DNA of 14,108 nucleotides from Larix sibirica (GCA_004151065.3 NWUY0300001981.1:48522-62629), one strand, 5' to 3'; positions 1 to 9,094 are shown, counted from the first letter of the stretch. A program made the numbers and translations. The notes: generated by a model not told the origin, from the sequence alone.

Positions 1-212
1 CATATATCTAATTCACATCCTTCCCTCAATAATAACTACATCAATTATATATATACCTATTTACTCATTGCACATTTGGGTCCTTCATTAGGCCGATCAC
101 TATTACATACACATTTACGCCATTAAATATATAATTAACCCCATATATGCCCCCATTGGAGTCATATCATATACATTTAACCCCACATATGCACCCCCTG
201 GGTCATATTAGT
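1..212. other. AT-rich flank with a degenerate 42-bp tandem pair
   Basis: No gene can be read here. A degenerate repeat is visible: about 36 bases from 133 (aattaacccc, then atatgccccc) recur from 175 (atttaacccc, then atatgcaccc), an offset of 42. The neighbouring LINE should continue into this stretch with its reverse transcriptase, but I cannot recognise any RT motif. Either the LINE is broken near 212 or it has decayed beyond recognition. Confidence 0.4.
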
Positions 213-1290
213 TCTCATCCCCTTTAGAAAGCTATAAAGCTCTGCTTTTAAGTATCTAGGTAGACACTTTGTAAAAAAGTAGTTTATTTTTATGAACCTC
301 CAACTTCTTCACTTATTCATTATAGGCTTAACTAGGGAATCCTCTTAGTTCCCGATTGAATATAGTCTCTAACTCACTATCTATATCCATAAGGTCTTGT
401 TCATACTTTATCTTTTATTTTTTACTTTTTTTATGTTCCTATGCTACCACCTCTTACTTTCTTTAGATTCAATTCATCATCCAGATTACATAAGAGAGCC
501 ATTAAAGGGAATCCATTTTTCCTTCACTAAATTAATAAATTCCTCCTCCTCACACTAGGCACGTTAAATTTGAATCAGGATAGGGGGTTTCCTCCCTTCC
601 ATTTCCAATTCCATTAAAATTAACATATGGTCAGAATCCACCCTATACCCACCCATTGGTTGAACCTAACCTTATTATTTAAGATTGGCTCAACCAACAA
701 AAACTATCCAACCTTTTAGCAATTCTATCACCACCCACTCTCGTGTTCCTCCAAGGGAAAGTTTGGTATGTTATATATCTATAAGCCACCCACATATTCT
801 CATTTCCTTAAAAGTAATATTGATAGAGGATTAGGATGAATTGCAAAACCCCACATTTCATCTCTAGCCAAAGTGAAATTGAGATCCCCATGTACAACAA
901 TGTTCTTCTACCTAAACAAGTCCATAGTAAACGTTATATCCCAATAGTCTGCTCTATCTACATAAGGCCCATAAACGTTCAGGATTATAAACTCCCCCCT
1001 TAGCTCTTGACAATAAAGAATTACACCTAAACCTAATTCAAAATAAATTGAATTAGAACACTTTAATGCCCTCTTCCTCCAATCATAAATTGAACCCTCA
1101 AATGCCTCACAAAATCAATAGAAATAAACTCCCAACCCCCCATAAATTTCCCCAAATCACCTATCATTTTTTAACCCTCTCCCATTGTTTCTTGGAGAAA
1201 TAACACATTTGGCTTGTAAGAATGTACAAGCTACTTTAAGGCTTGTTTTTTGGAGGTGTTGCCATGATTCCTTATATATTCAATATCATG
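213..1290 (-). pseudogene. LINE (L1-like) ORF2 remnant: endonuclease domain and start of RT region
   Basis: This is the 5' part of a non-LTR retrotransposon ORF2, read on the minus strand with several frameshifts and stops. In order, the amino-terminal segment ends in FLQETMGEG (about 1173-1200). Next come NVYGPYVDRADYW (about 941-979), typical of plant LINE endonucleases, and VHGDLNFTLARDEMWG (about 849-895), which holds the catalytic-type GDLN motif. A stretch ending DRIAKRLDSFLL follows (about 684-757). Near 213-249 a fragment like KSRALWL..KGDEN matches the lead-in to the LINE reverse transcriptase. The catalytic RT motif (YxDD) is not in the window. The intact protein nicks target DNA and primes reverse transcription; this copy cannot be functional. 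Order and strand fit the ORF1 relic at higher coordinates. Confidence 0.85.
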
Positions 1291-1294
1291 CAAA

Positions 1295-2900
1295 TCATGA
1301 ACCACCTTTCTTAGGAGGTTGGTTAGCTCCAAGAATCCGCACTATATCCTTTGGTTTCCTAGATTGAATTCCCTTCATGGATTTTGCTTGAGCAATGTCC
1401 AAGTGATATTTACTCCCTCTCCTTGGCCTTGAAACCCCTTTGAGATCCACCATTCCCATACCCCCTGCTACCCCATAATATTGAGGACTTGAGATAACAT
1501 TTCTAAACCTCAATGAAAATCTTGAAGGGCCAAAAGGAAGACTATCTTCCTTCACTAAGGAGGATCCCTAGCCATCTAAAGAAGTTGTAGTCTCATATGT
1601 TTATGGAGGAGTGACTACGAAAACCCCACCTTCTAAACCCTTACAATAGATGAAACCAAGAATAGCCTTCTTATTACTATGGACATATTCATTTTTCCTG
1701 AGGTCCCAACTATCTTGTTTATCCCTAAGTTTGGCCATTTCTGAAAATCTAAACATTGAGAAGAATCAATATGTTTACATGAAGAGGTTGAGACAAACTT
1801 ACCCATTCCTCCCAAGTGTGAATCTAAGAAGTTTCAAAGTCCCTGGTCTCATGTCTTTGTGCCAAGGCTCCTTTATCAACTTCAGAATGACATATCTTTG
1901 GAGTAGAACTTGGAGACCTAAAATTTAAGTCTTAAGTTACGCCTCATCCTCACACAACTTAAAACTCTCCTTATTCTCTGGCATAACCAATCCAACTTCT
2001 GAATCCTTTCTTTCTTCTTTGGTATCAACCTTACCAATAACTTCAGAAGGTTTGACTTGAGGCTTGTCCTCCCTCGTTTTCTTTTTGGGCTTCTTAAACC
2101 ATAAGTTCACATTTTGTTGCTAAATGGCCATATATGTGGCATCTAGCACAATGGAAAGGCACAACATAGTAGTCCAAATTTGATGATGGGAGAAGAACCA
2201 TTTTTCTATGACAATTTCTTTCGCCAGACGATCCCAAAGATCGACACCCACTAATATTCGAGCAATGGAAAAGGCATTAGACTATAAAAAATCCATGTTT
2301 GCTACAATAAAAGTGCCCAAAATGTTCCCTATCTCCCTGAAAACTTCCAAAGACCAAAACTCGATTGGGAGCCCAAAAAATTTAACCCACATCAGTCTGT
2401 TCCATCTTCACATCAAAAAGGGTTCTCCATGTCTTAATAGTCAAAGGTGAATAACCCCACTTCTAATGATAATTCATAATTGTCTTTGCGTCCTCAACAA
2501 TCTTAAAGATGTATGTAATCCATTCCCTAGAAATAATACGAAAAAATAGGAGAGACCCAATACAAGGTTCCCACTCCATCTATAACCATTCCTTCAACAA
2601 CTTCTCACAAATAGCTCTCTCGTGGAATCTGCCAACCAAGGCTTTAGTAGACAATTCTACTACTTGGTGCATTTTGGCACCATCCCCACGTACCAATTTG
2701 ACTTGATATGATTTTTGCTTTATCTCTTCCTGAATTTTTCCCTTGCAAACTGGCTATCTTCCTTCCTTGGTGAATCCCTTCCGCTGACTCAATGAAGCCT
2801 CATTCTGAAAATTCCTCACTCTCCTTCCAATCATTTACTTCGCTTTGCCAACACAAATCTTCATGAAACTATTGGTTGTTCTCCACCTCCCAAAGAAACT
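1295..2900 (-). pseudogene. LINE ORF1 remnant (DUF4283-type domain, CCHC zinc knuckle, basic tail)
   Basis: This is the nucleic-acid-binding ORF1 protein of the same LINE, broken by frameshifts and stops. A DUF4283-like domain lies at about 2173-2402. It contains MWVKFFGLPIEFW, then REIGNILGTF, then SIARILVGVDLWDRL, which is the usual order in plant LINE ORF1 and related gag-like proteins. One TAG interrupts it at 2282-2284. A CCHC knuckle of the form C-x2-C-x4-H-x4-C lies downstream at 2109-2150. The carboxy-terminal tail is open over 1295-1555 and includes a basic stretch RPRRGSK. It ends just before ORF2, the standard LINE arrangement. The 5' limit is vague: beyond about 2900 no conserved motif is seen. 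Confidence 0.8.
2109..2150 (-). other. CCHC zinc knuckle of LINE ORF1
   Basis: The minus strand encodes CARCHIYGHLATKC. The spacing C-x2-C-x4-H-x4-C is exactly that of a retroviral-type zinc knuckle, which binds element RNA. All four metal ligands are intact although the surrounding frame is broken. Confidence 0.85.
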
Positions 2901-3294
2901 AGCAAGCTTATCGAAGGGTCAATACAATATGAGCCAGAGTAGGGCACATAGGTATCACCATTTTGATAAGTGTCTAGCCATTATCACATTTGGGAAAGAG
3001 ATTTGAAGGCACTTTTTCTACCCGTATTAGATGCTTCTACACAATTATCACTCCTCAGAAACAACCACCATTGACCACCCCATCTTCAGTAACCACATGA
3101 CTATTAACCTCACCTCCACCCACTTTTTCTAAGTTGTAAGACAACCATTCTGAAAAGATCTGAACCCTCACCAACGGATACTTAAATAGTAGGTCTACCT
3201 CCAAAACGTTCACCAAACCCTAACCTAGATTTCTCCCTCAAAATAATCTCAAGTCTCCTAATTGTTGTTTCCTATTTCAATATTAACATATTAA
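2901..3294 (-). mobile_element. Putative 5' end of the LINE and junction with the Copia relic
   Basis: No protein motif is readable. The stretch probably holds the LINE ORF1 start and 5' UTR. It meets the decayed gag zinc-knuckle region of the Copia element near 3285-3300. The junction is placed only by where recognisable Copia text stops, so it is uncertain by tens of bases. Confidence 0.35.
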
Positions 3295-3303
3295 GCAAAT
3301 TTT

Positions 3304-3304
3304 N
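3304..3304. other. Unresolved base (N)
   Basis: This is the only ambiguous base in the window. It falls in the decayed gag zinc-knuckle region close to the Copia/LINE junction, which fits an assembly or consensus uncertainty at a repeat boundary. Confidence 0.95.
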
Positions 3305-3339
3305 CAACAGTCCCTTTGACCTACTTTTGTGGTCATTAG

Positions 3340-4035
3340 TTGGACATTAATAAAATTATCTTATCTCCAATTGGGATGTCAACTGTGTCCTCATGAATGA
3401 CCTCGACTTCTTCCTCTATGCCTTCTTGTTAAAACTCTATCTGGTTCTGCAAAGTCATTTTTCTAGAGTTTTTATTCTTCCTGTAGAAGCAACCCTACAG
3501 CTTCTTCAAATGTAGGAGTTTCCTTTTGGGAAAAGATACAAAATGGTATAACAAAATTTTGATACTCATTAGGCAAATTGTTAAATAAGATAGTGATGAA
3601 CTCCTTATCTTTAATATCTGAATCAATAGGAGATAACTCATTCTTAAGTTCTTGCAACTTTTGAATATGATCTGTAATAGAACCCGAACTGTTCAGTTAT
3701 AAACTAGTCAACTTGTTTCTCAATAATAAAATTTGAAGCTCATTGGAGTTCTCATACAAACTTTTCAACTTTGTCCAAACATCAACTGCTGTCTTAATAC
3801 TACGAACATTGGGGCAAAATATCATCTTCCAAGGAAAATGTGAGAAGAAGTAATACATTTTTATTTTTTTAGTATAATCGTTAGACATGGGTTCTGGTTT
3901 TGGAGTTGCCCCTGTCACGATTTCCCACAGGTCATGATACGAAAGAATCTGTTCCATTTTTTGTTTCCAAGCAAGGTAATTCTTTTCGTTTAATTTATGA
4001 GATTTGGGCATCATAAATTTATTGATGCTGACCAT
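3340..4035 (-). pseudogene. Copia gag polyprotein remnant (UBN2/DUF4219-type gag)
   Basis: The start at 4035 (MVSINKFMMPKSHKLNE) gives a standard Copia gag amino terminus, with YLAWKQKMEQIL, then DLWEIVTG, then AVDVWTKLKSLYE. The frame runs 4035 to 3472 with a single internal TAA at 3697-3699. After it the text continues in the same frame as ITDHIQKLQELKNEL, IDSDIKDKEFITILFNNLP and FEEAVGLLLQEE, all classic gag. A stop at 3472-3474 and a frameshift follow. Then comes an RGRSRGHS-like basic stretch and a decayed zinc knuckle around 3285-3310, which includes the single N at 3304. Intact gag packages element RNA in cytoplasmic particles. This copy is dead, but the single-stop gag core suggests it is younger than the LINE or hAT remains. 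Confidence 0.9.
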
Positions 4036-5068
4036 TTTATTTTAAATTTGAACGACTGTTCTAAATCTGCGAGAAACTCTTAGATCTCCCTAAAGCAATA
4101 GACTGTCTTTTTACTGAAAGAGGATGAGAATACTGAAAAAATCGCTTCTTTGATGGCAAGCAAGTCGGAAAAAATGATCTCTTTACGCAGATTGAGTAGT
4201 AAAAAAATTGTGTACTGTCTATATCTTGTTCACACGGCGGTGGTGTCTCTCTTCTCTCCCAAAAATTCCAGCGGGGACAGGCAAATTTTGTCTCAAATTT
4301 TGGTGGCTCAAACTTTAGTCATCTGTTTTGACAGTCTTCAATTTGTTTTCTCTTGAATCAGCAGCTTGTTCTCTTAGTACCGCTCAACTCTGTTCTCGCT
4401 CGTTCTCTCAACAGCCCAGACTTCAAATTTCCGGCAACTTCACTTGCACAATTCTTCACGGCTTCCCCTGAATCTATTCTGGCTCATTCTCTTCATGGCT
4501 CAAGCTTCAAATTTCTCGCGGCTTCACTTGTCTTGGGTTACAGTCCCGATACCTCTCCAAAAACGACGACTCTTTCACACGGGTTTCTCTATTTGTGGGT
4601 TACTCTGCTTGCGGTTACCCTCCCCGCAGTGAGGGCATCTTACAATTTGGCGGGCTTCAATGCGATGACGACTATGTGGGTTTTGTCTCTTCTTTGAGGG
4701 TTTTTCTCCTTACTATGATTTTCTTTCTCAATTAAACGATTTCGATACATAGTGACAGGCTCTGTTTGGGAGACATGAGGGTGGTCTTCCAAATGACGTG
4801 GCATTACTTTCTAATTCTCAGCTTGAGGGTTTCAAACGTGTGAGTTTTCTTCTCTTCTGCACGAAGTTTCAAATGTGGGTTTATTTTCTTCTGCACGAAC
4901 TCTTTAGTGGCTTGGCTCTTCTTCAACTGCAGTGCATCCTCTCTATGGCTCTTACTCGGATCCTTCTTTGGTCGGCTCTTCCATACTGGTTCTCTCAACA
5001 CGGCTCATATGCCAAACATTGTCTTGGCAGCAACTCTGAAATTTCGAGATCAAGACCACTATCACCGT
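4036..5068 (-). other. Copia untranslated leader between PBS and gag
   Basis: About 1 kb separates the primer binding site from the gag start, long for a Copia leader. It is pyrimidine-rich on the plus strand, so purine-rich in the element's sense strand. It holds short open frames on both strands but none resembles a known protein. It contains a degenerate direct repeat: about 50 bases at 4397-4446 recur at 4481-4530 with roughly three quarters identity (shared core cttcaaattt, then cttcacttg). Confidence 0.65.
4397..4530. repeat. Degenerate direct repeat in the Copia leader (84-bp offset)
   Basis: Copy one is 4397-4446 and copy two 4481-4530. Lined up base by base without gaps, about 37 of 50 positions agree. 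The shared blocks are ttctct, cttcaaatttc and cttcacttg. Confidence 0.55.
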
Positions 5069-5081
5069 GGCTCTGATACCA
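5069..5081 (-). promoter_or_regulatory. Primer binding site (initiator tRNA-Met)
   Basis: The minus strand reads TGGTATCAGAGCC, the exact 13-base complement of the 3' end of plant initiator methionine tRNA, directly abutting the LTR end. This is the usual Copia minus-strand priming site. Confidence 0.95.
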
Positions 5082-5331
5082 TGATAAATAAACTCAGACA
5101 ATGCAGAATGCAGAAAGAAGACACGAGAAGATGGAGAAGGAATAATTGTATCATTGATGTTCATCAAAGTACATGAGATGATGCTGTATATATCTCTTTC
5201 AAGTTCTGTTATGTGAGTTAGGAACCTCTCACAACTAATTTCCCAATTAATCATAAATATTTATTTATGTGATATTATTATCATTTATGACTTATGGCAT
5301 TATTACATAATAAACATTACAATATCCAACA
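5082..5331 (-). repeat. Copia 5' LTR, 250 bp
   Basis: On the minus strand it starts TGTTGGATATT and ends TTATCA, so it has TG...CA ends, and the primer binding site follows with no gap. The start coincides with the point where the hAT reading frame is cut. A TATA-like tract (gagatatatac) lies inside near 5188-5198. The partner LTR is not in the window. Confidence 0.88.
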
Positions 5332-6402
5332 CAACCTACCAACAACATAATGAGAGGCACTATCAATGATGACCTGTGCAAACTTCACTACCCCCACCTC
5401 CACAACCACTTCATTCAAAATCTGAAATAATAACTGTGCATCCTTCACTTGATAGGATGCCTCTACTGATTTTAGAAACATAGTTCATTGTGGTCAAGAA
5501 ACAAGTAAATTAAGTGTGGTCCTAGACACTTCATCAATCGTCCTTTCATTTGACATGATGGTTCATCCTTTTTTTGGTCCATGATTCTTTAAACTCTTCA
5601 AGTAGTCATTTATGGATCCAACACCTTGAAAACCAGGGCCTTTAAAGCCCCTAGCATATTCAGCTATTGCATCTAACCTTGGCTGGTAATAAGGTGAGCA
5701 AAAAGCATTGGAAGGGATATCTGCATTGTACCGCCACCTAACCATTTATTCTTTGAAGCTGATCCCTTGTGTTTCTTTTCCAATGGCTATCAATGGTGGA
5801 CTAAGTTCCAGTGGTACGGGTGGCAGCAGGTGAAAATAAATTCTGTTTTCTTCCTCTTTGGTGTAGGGATGTCATGAATTGGAGCAATATATCTATAGGC
5901 TCCCTAACAGAAGGGTTAGAGGATGAGCATTCAAACCTAGGGTTGCCTGTGGCTGCAATCTCTCTCCTTCCCCCTATTTCAGCTTCATTCTCTCCTTTCC
6001 TGGCATTTACTGTTCTATATTAATACCTCAGTAGCAGCTATCATTGCCTATCTAATACCTGGGTGTAACTTGTCCTCATATGCCAGCTAAGCGTTCTGTC
6101 ACTCTGTATCCTGCCTCTCATTTCCTTCTTACAATATTTTCAATATTTTTGTCCATAAATTTCTTCACAGTGCCTCCATGTGGGGTTTTTCATTCAGTGT
6201 TGCAAATATCTCTGATTTGTCGTGATATTTTCTGATTTTAAACTAGTGTTTTTGGGTTGCCAAATTTTCAAGTTTTTCAGGTCCACGTTTATGCTTGCTG
6301 ATATTTTCCCAAATTTTTTTGATAGGTTTCTCACTCAATCCTTGGCAATATATTCCGTGAAATGATATTTGAAACATTGCTTTTCACTTTCTTGGGGGCC
6401 AT
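5332..6402 (-). pseudogene. hAT-type transposase remnant (BED-finger remnant plus DUF659)
   Basis: Minus-strand text shows the order of plant hAT-like transposases with DUF659. A possible start codon lies at 6402 (MAPKKVKSN). A BED-type region survives as GYRVTERLAGI near 6061-6111. A linker, TTGT.STIDSHWKRNTRD, lies around 5760-5810. The DUF659 domain starts near 5745 with NADIPSNAFCSPYYQPRLD, then YARGFKGPGFQGV. It continues after a stop with TIMSNERTID, NLLVS, TMFLKSVEASYQVKDAQLLF and VVKFAQVIIDSASHYVVGRL, up to 5332. Several stops and frameshifts make it a pseudogene. The catalytic RNase H core and the dimerisation domain are absent, cut off by the Copia LTR. DUF659 proteins can be domesticated, but this copy is too broken for that. 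Confidence 0.82.
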
Positions 6403-6526
6403 GGTAATGTCCCAAAAAGTGAAAACAAGTCTGCAAATGCAAAACCTATATTTATTTGTTAAAACAAAAATCAGCAATTTTATGAGAAAAACAATGAGGA
6501 TTGGAAATGTTCTTGTCATACCTTTG
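6403..6526. other. Spacer between hAT relic and tandem repeat
   Basis: Short AT-rich spacer. Open frames on both strands here look like chance and match nothing I recognise. Confidence 0.4.
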
Positions 6527-6740
6527 AATGGGCACAACAATCCAGTTTCAAATTTCCTCTATGCTTGTAGATGATATGTAGACTGCCGATGTAGAGATGC
6601 TGAATCCACTGAATGTAACCGACAAACAGTGCCAAATGAGCCCCAAGCTTGCTCTGAATCAACTCTCTCCACCACAGCCCAGCAATCTCTAAATGGTCAT
6701 AATTGATCAATGAGAGATGTGAGGAAAACAGAGGTGGGGT

Positions 6741-6754
6741 GTCATTATATAGCG
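6741..6754 (-). promoter_or_regulatory. TATA box candidate, copy one
   Basis: The minus strand reads CGCTATATAATGAC, a good plant TATA element, in the LTR-like repeat. The likely transcript would run towards lower coordinates. Confidence 0.45.
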
Positions 6755-7113
6755 ATAACTTAGGTTTTGGGAGGGGCACCTTTTATCCTTTTTTTCCCTT
6801 AATTTTTTTTTGTTTTTTTCCCAAAACTGCTGCACAGGTGAGTCCAATGGGATGAGGAACAGTGACCAAGATTGTCCAATCATTCTCAAATTGAAGTTTG
6901 AAATGGGCACAACAATCCAGTCTCAAATTTCCTCTAAGCTTGTAGATGATATGTAGACCGCCTATGTATAGATGCTAAATCCACTGAATGTAACTGACAA
7001 ACAGTGCCAGAGCAGCCCAAAGCTTGCTCTGAATCAACTCTCCACCACAGCTCAGCAATCTCTAAATGGTCATAATTGTTCAATGAGAGATGTGAGGCAA
7101 ACAAAGGTGGGGT

Positions 7114-7127
7114 GTCATTATATAGCG
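7114..7127 (-). promoter_or_regulatory. TATA box candidate, copy two
   Basis: Conserved counterpart of the element in copy one. Its flanks have changed (cgttaactta on the plus strand against cgataactta), but the TATATAA core is kept. Confidence 0.45.
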
Positions 7128-7306
7128 TTAACTTATGTTTTGGGAGGGGCACATTTTATCCTTTTTTTCTCTTAATTTTTTTTAACCCAAAACTGCTGCA
7201 CAGGTGAGTCCAATGGGATGAGGAACATTGACCAAGCTTGTCAAATCATTTTCAAATTGAAGTTTGAAATGATGAAACTTAAGATAGCTCACCATTTGCT
7301 GGATGG

Positions 7307-7492
7307 AAGTTTTCAGAAAAACAAGCTCTGATACATGTTCATATTTCTAACTCATGATGCACAGATCTGATTCCTAAGATGTAAACTATCTGAAACAGAA
7401 AGTTTTCAGAAAAACAAGCTCTGATACATGTTAATATTTCTAACTCATGATGCACAGATCTGATTCCTAAGATGTAAACTATCTGAAACAGA
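7307..7492. repeat. 93-bp near-perfect tandem duplication
   Basis: Two copies, 7307-7399 and 7400-7492, share everything I compared except one base (gttcat against gttaat). Each begins aagttttcagaaaaacaag and ends ctatctgaaacag. Such low divergence marks the youngest duplication in the window. No coding frame runs through it. Confidence 0.92.
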
Positions 7493-8210
7493 AAAACTCT
7501 TAAATTCAAAAAGAGAAACTGGATGATGGTAGATCAGGGAACGAGGCATAATATATCTGAATTTGAGATTAATCTGCCAAGTATTGAGCAGTGGATCTGA
7601 GTTTTCTTCATGTGGAAATTTCAAAATCAGTGCAACAAATTATTCCTGAAAGCGCTCAGAAATCAATTTGTTCAGCAATGCCGTAATGTGATAACTAAGG
7701 CACTTCAGGCCCCATTTGGAATGTTCTGCTTGTAGATTCTCTATATATATTGCTTCAGCAGAAGCTAACCTTTTGATACCATTTACCACTTTTTCTTTTG
7801 TGAAGACTTCTCCTGCGGTGCTGAATTTTGTGGGTTTCTACCTTGCTGTTATGTTTTCATACAATTTCTTGGCATGTGACAGTTATTACTCTTTTAGATG
7901 TCATTCTTCTGGACCTGCTTTCTCATATATTTCTTGAGGTTCTTGCTGGAGTCGTTAACACAATGTTTTGCATACATTTTTATTGGTGCATGCCATAGTT
8001 TAACTCCACTGGACTCCACATAACTGACCAACTACTGACATTCCTTGTTGGTCCAATATTAGATTGCTAACTTTTGAAAGTGATTTATTACTATCATTTA
8101 TTTGTACTAGTGTTATTAAGGCAACATATTATACTGAGTTTTATTGCCTTATAATTAATTTCTTTAGAGTAAGGTTAACTCACCCTCCTAGTTTGGTATT
8201 CTTCCAGTAG
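7493..8210. other. Noncoding stretch upstream of the spliced gene's last exons
   Basis: If the plus-strand gene at 8211-9161 is intact, this is intron. I see no convincing exon. The longest open frame (7716-7937, plus) has no recognisable domain and poor coding character. Its hydrophobic look comes from T-rich DNA. Confidence 0.45.
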
Positions 8211-8239
8211 CTCATTTGGCTTCTCCATTGGATTGATGG
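8211..8239 (+). CDS. Possible 29-nt internal exon of the unidentified gene
   Basis: A pyrimidine-rich acceptor (tttggtattcttccagtag) precedes it, and a donor GATGG|gtaat closes it. Read in the phase required by the next exon it gives LIWLLHWID, then GG, which joins with the first G of the exon at 8458 to encode Gly. Phase and both splice sites agree, but so short a match could be chance. The acceptor is a tandem CAG-TAG: use of the first AG would place an in-frame TAG at the exon start, and only the second keeps the frame open. No protein family is recognised. Confidence 0.35.
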
Positions 8240-8457
8240 GTAATATCCTTTTTTGAATCCACACATTTAGAGAGGTAATGGTGTGGCTGTTTGAGACCGA
8301 AGTATCAATTTTTTTGTAATAACTTGTACAATTATTTGTACTGCAATTGTATGAAGTAAGATGTTTCATAACCACAATATGATGGATATATCCTAAGAAC
8401 TGCATACACTATGATATTGACTGTACTTTCATGTCTTCTATGATCTGCACAACATAG

Positions 8458-8580
8458 GCTCGGCATTCGTAAAGAGGACCTAGCTAAACTTGAGGAAGAG
8501 GTGGAACTTGATATTGCAAAGGTACAGTTGGAGGAGATTAAGAAAGATGCAGTGGATGCTATTGAAACACACAAGAAAAG
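8458..8580 (+). CDS. Penultimate exon of an unidentified spliced gene
   Basis: The exon is bounded by acceptor aacatag| and donor AAAAG|gtaata. It is 123 nt in phase 2 at its 5' edge and encodes LGIRKEDLAKLEEEVELD, IAKVQLEEIKKDAV and DAIETHKK with no stop. The peptide is highly charged (Glu/Lys), strongly helical and likely coiled coil. The codon for Arg is split AG|G with the exon at 9095, and the join is in frame. Clean splice sites at both ends, an open frame and phase agreement make this a real or recently real gene rather than a chance frame. I do not recognise the family. Upstream exons must lie further left, possibly outside the window beyond the transposon mosaic, or the copy may be a 3' gene fragment. 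Confidence 0.75.
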
Positions 8581-9094
8581 GTAATATTTGCTTTCATGAA
8601 TGTTTGCTTCTTTTTAGAGGGATTTTATCTTGTCAATGTAACTTGTGGTTGAATTGAATTTTCTGTTTAAAAAAAATGAAATTGGCACATTACTACTAGG
8701 GATGGATTTGTTCTTTTGAATTAATATTTACTTGGTGCAACCCAACTTCCATGATGTAGATGAGCTATGCATACAAGTCCCTTTTGTTTTCTGCTTATGT
8801 ATAAAGACTTTTAGAGGGATTTTATGGTTGAATTGAATTTTTCTGTTTTAAAAAATTGAATTTGGCACATTACTACTAGGGATGGATTTGTACTTTCGAA
8901 TCAATATTTGCCTGGTGCAACCCAAGTTCCATGATGTAGATGAGCTATGCATACAAGTCCCTTTTGTTTTCTGCTTCTGTATAAAGACTTTTAGAAAGAT
9001 GGTTCAACTATTGCATACTGTAGCATGTTGTAGAATCTTATTGCCTAGTATGGCCCAGCAGCAATACATGTAACTAGTGCGTTGGATTCTGCAG
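8581..9094 (+). other. Intron with internal tandem duplication
   Basis: GT-AG intron, gtaata to tctgcag, 514 nt. It contains a tandem duplication with a 180-197 bp offset: copy one about 8612-8808, copy two about 8809-8990. Shared text includes ttttagagggatttta, then cacattactactagggatgg, then tgatgtagatgagctatgc. Copy two lacks about 18 bases present in copy one near 8628-8645. A third short start of the unit follows at about 8986-8995. Confidence 0.75.
8612..8995. repeat. Intronic tandem duplication, about 180-197 bp unit
   Basis: Copies at about 8612-8808 and 8809-8990 are colinear and around nine tenths alike over the compared blocks, with one 18-base length difference. The open frame at 8882-9073 is a by-product of this repeat, not a gene. 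Confidence 0.88.

Larger units (their letters stand above)
3295..5331 (-). mobile_element. Truncated Ty1/Copia LTR retrotransposon (5' LTR, PBS, leader, gag)
   Basis: Read on the minus strand this is the first part of a Copia element: LTR 5331-5082, primer binding site 5081-5069, a leader of about 1 kb, then gag from 4035 to about 3300. Protease, integrase, reverse transcriptase, RNase H and the 3' LTR are missing, because LINE sequence begins where gag ends. The element sits in the coding region of a hAT transposase relic, so it inserted after the hAT copy. No target-site duplication can be checked because the 3' end is gone. Confidence 0.85.
6527..7271 (-). repeat. Tandem duplication, about 375-bp unit, LTR-like
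   Basis: Copy one is 6527-6901 and copy two 6902-7271. The start (aatgggcacaacaatccag) recurs 375 bases later. The ends are offset by about 366 because a poly-T tract is shorter in copy two. The copies differ by scattered substitutions and small indels. Each carries a TATA motif on the minus strand (CGCTATATAATGAC, at 6741-6754 and 7114-7127), downstream of an A-rich tract and GTGCCCCTCCCAAAACC. This resembles the U3/R part of a plant LTR. On the plus strand each copy holds a consensus-like splice donor, CACAG|GTGAGT, near 6832-6843 and 7198-7208. Minus-strand open frames starting MPLPK are shared by both copies only because of the duplication. LTR origin is an inference; no TG...CA ends, PBS or PPT were found. 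Confidence 0.75.

Noticed and set aside
4353-4697. 114-residue plus-strand open frame
   Set aside because: It lies antisense in the Copia leader, is low-complexity (Ser/Leu from pyrimidine-rich DNA) and has no recognisable domain.
6516-7152. Three minus-strand open frames with shared text (MPLPK..., LYNDTPPLF...)
   Set aside because: Their similarity follows from the 375-bp duplication. The frames diverge through indels and include TATA-like DNA, so they are not a conserved protein.
7716-7937. Hydrophobic plus-strand frame as an upstream exon of the unidentified gene
   Set aside because: The phase could not be tied to good splice sites, and the hydrophobic look is explained by T-rich DNA.
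8175-8405. Minus-strand frame with a coding-looking MEKPNELLEEYQTRR and a GTGAGT donor
   Set aside because: The acceptor side lacks a pyrimidine tract, and the better supported splice signals in this stretch are on the plus strand.
8332-8574. Minus-strand Ser-rich open frame
   Set aside because: It is the antisense shadow of the plus-strand exon 8458-8580, whose Glu/Lys codons read as Ser/Leu/Phe on the other strand.
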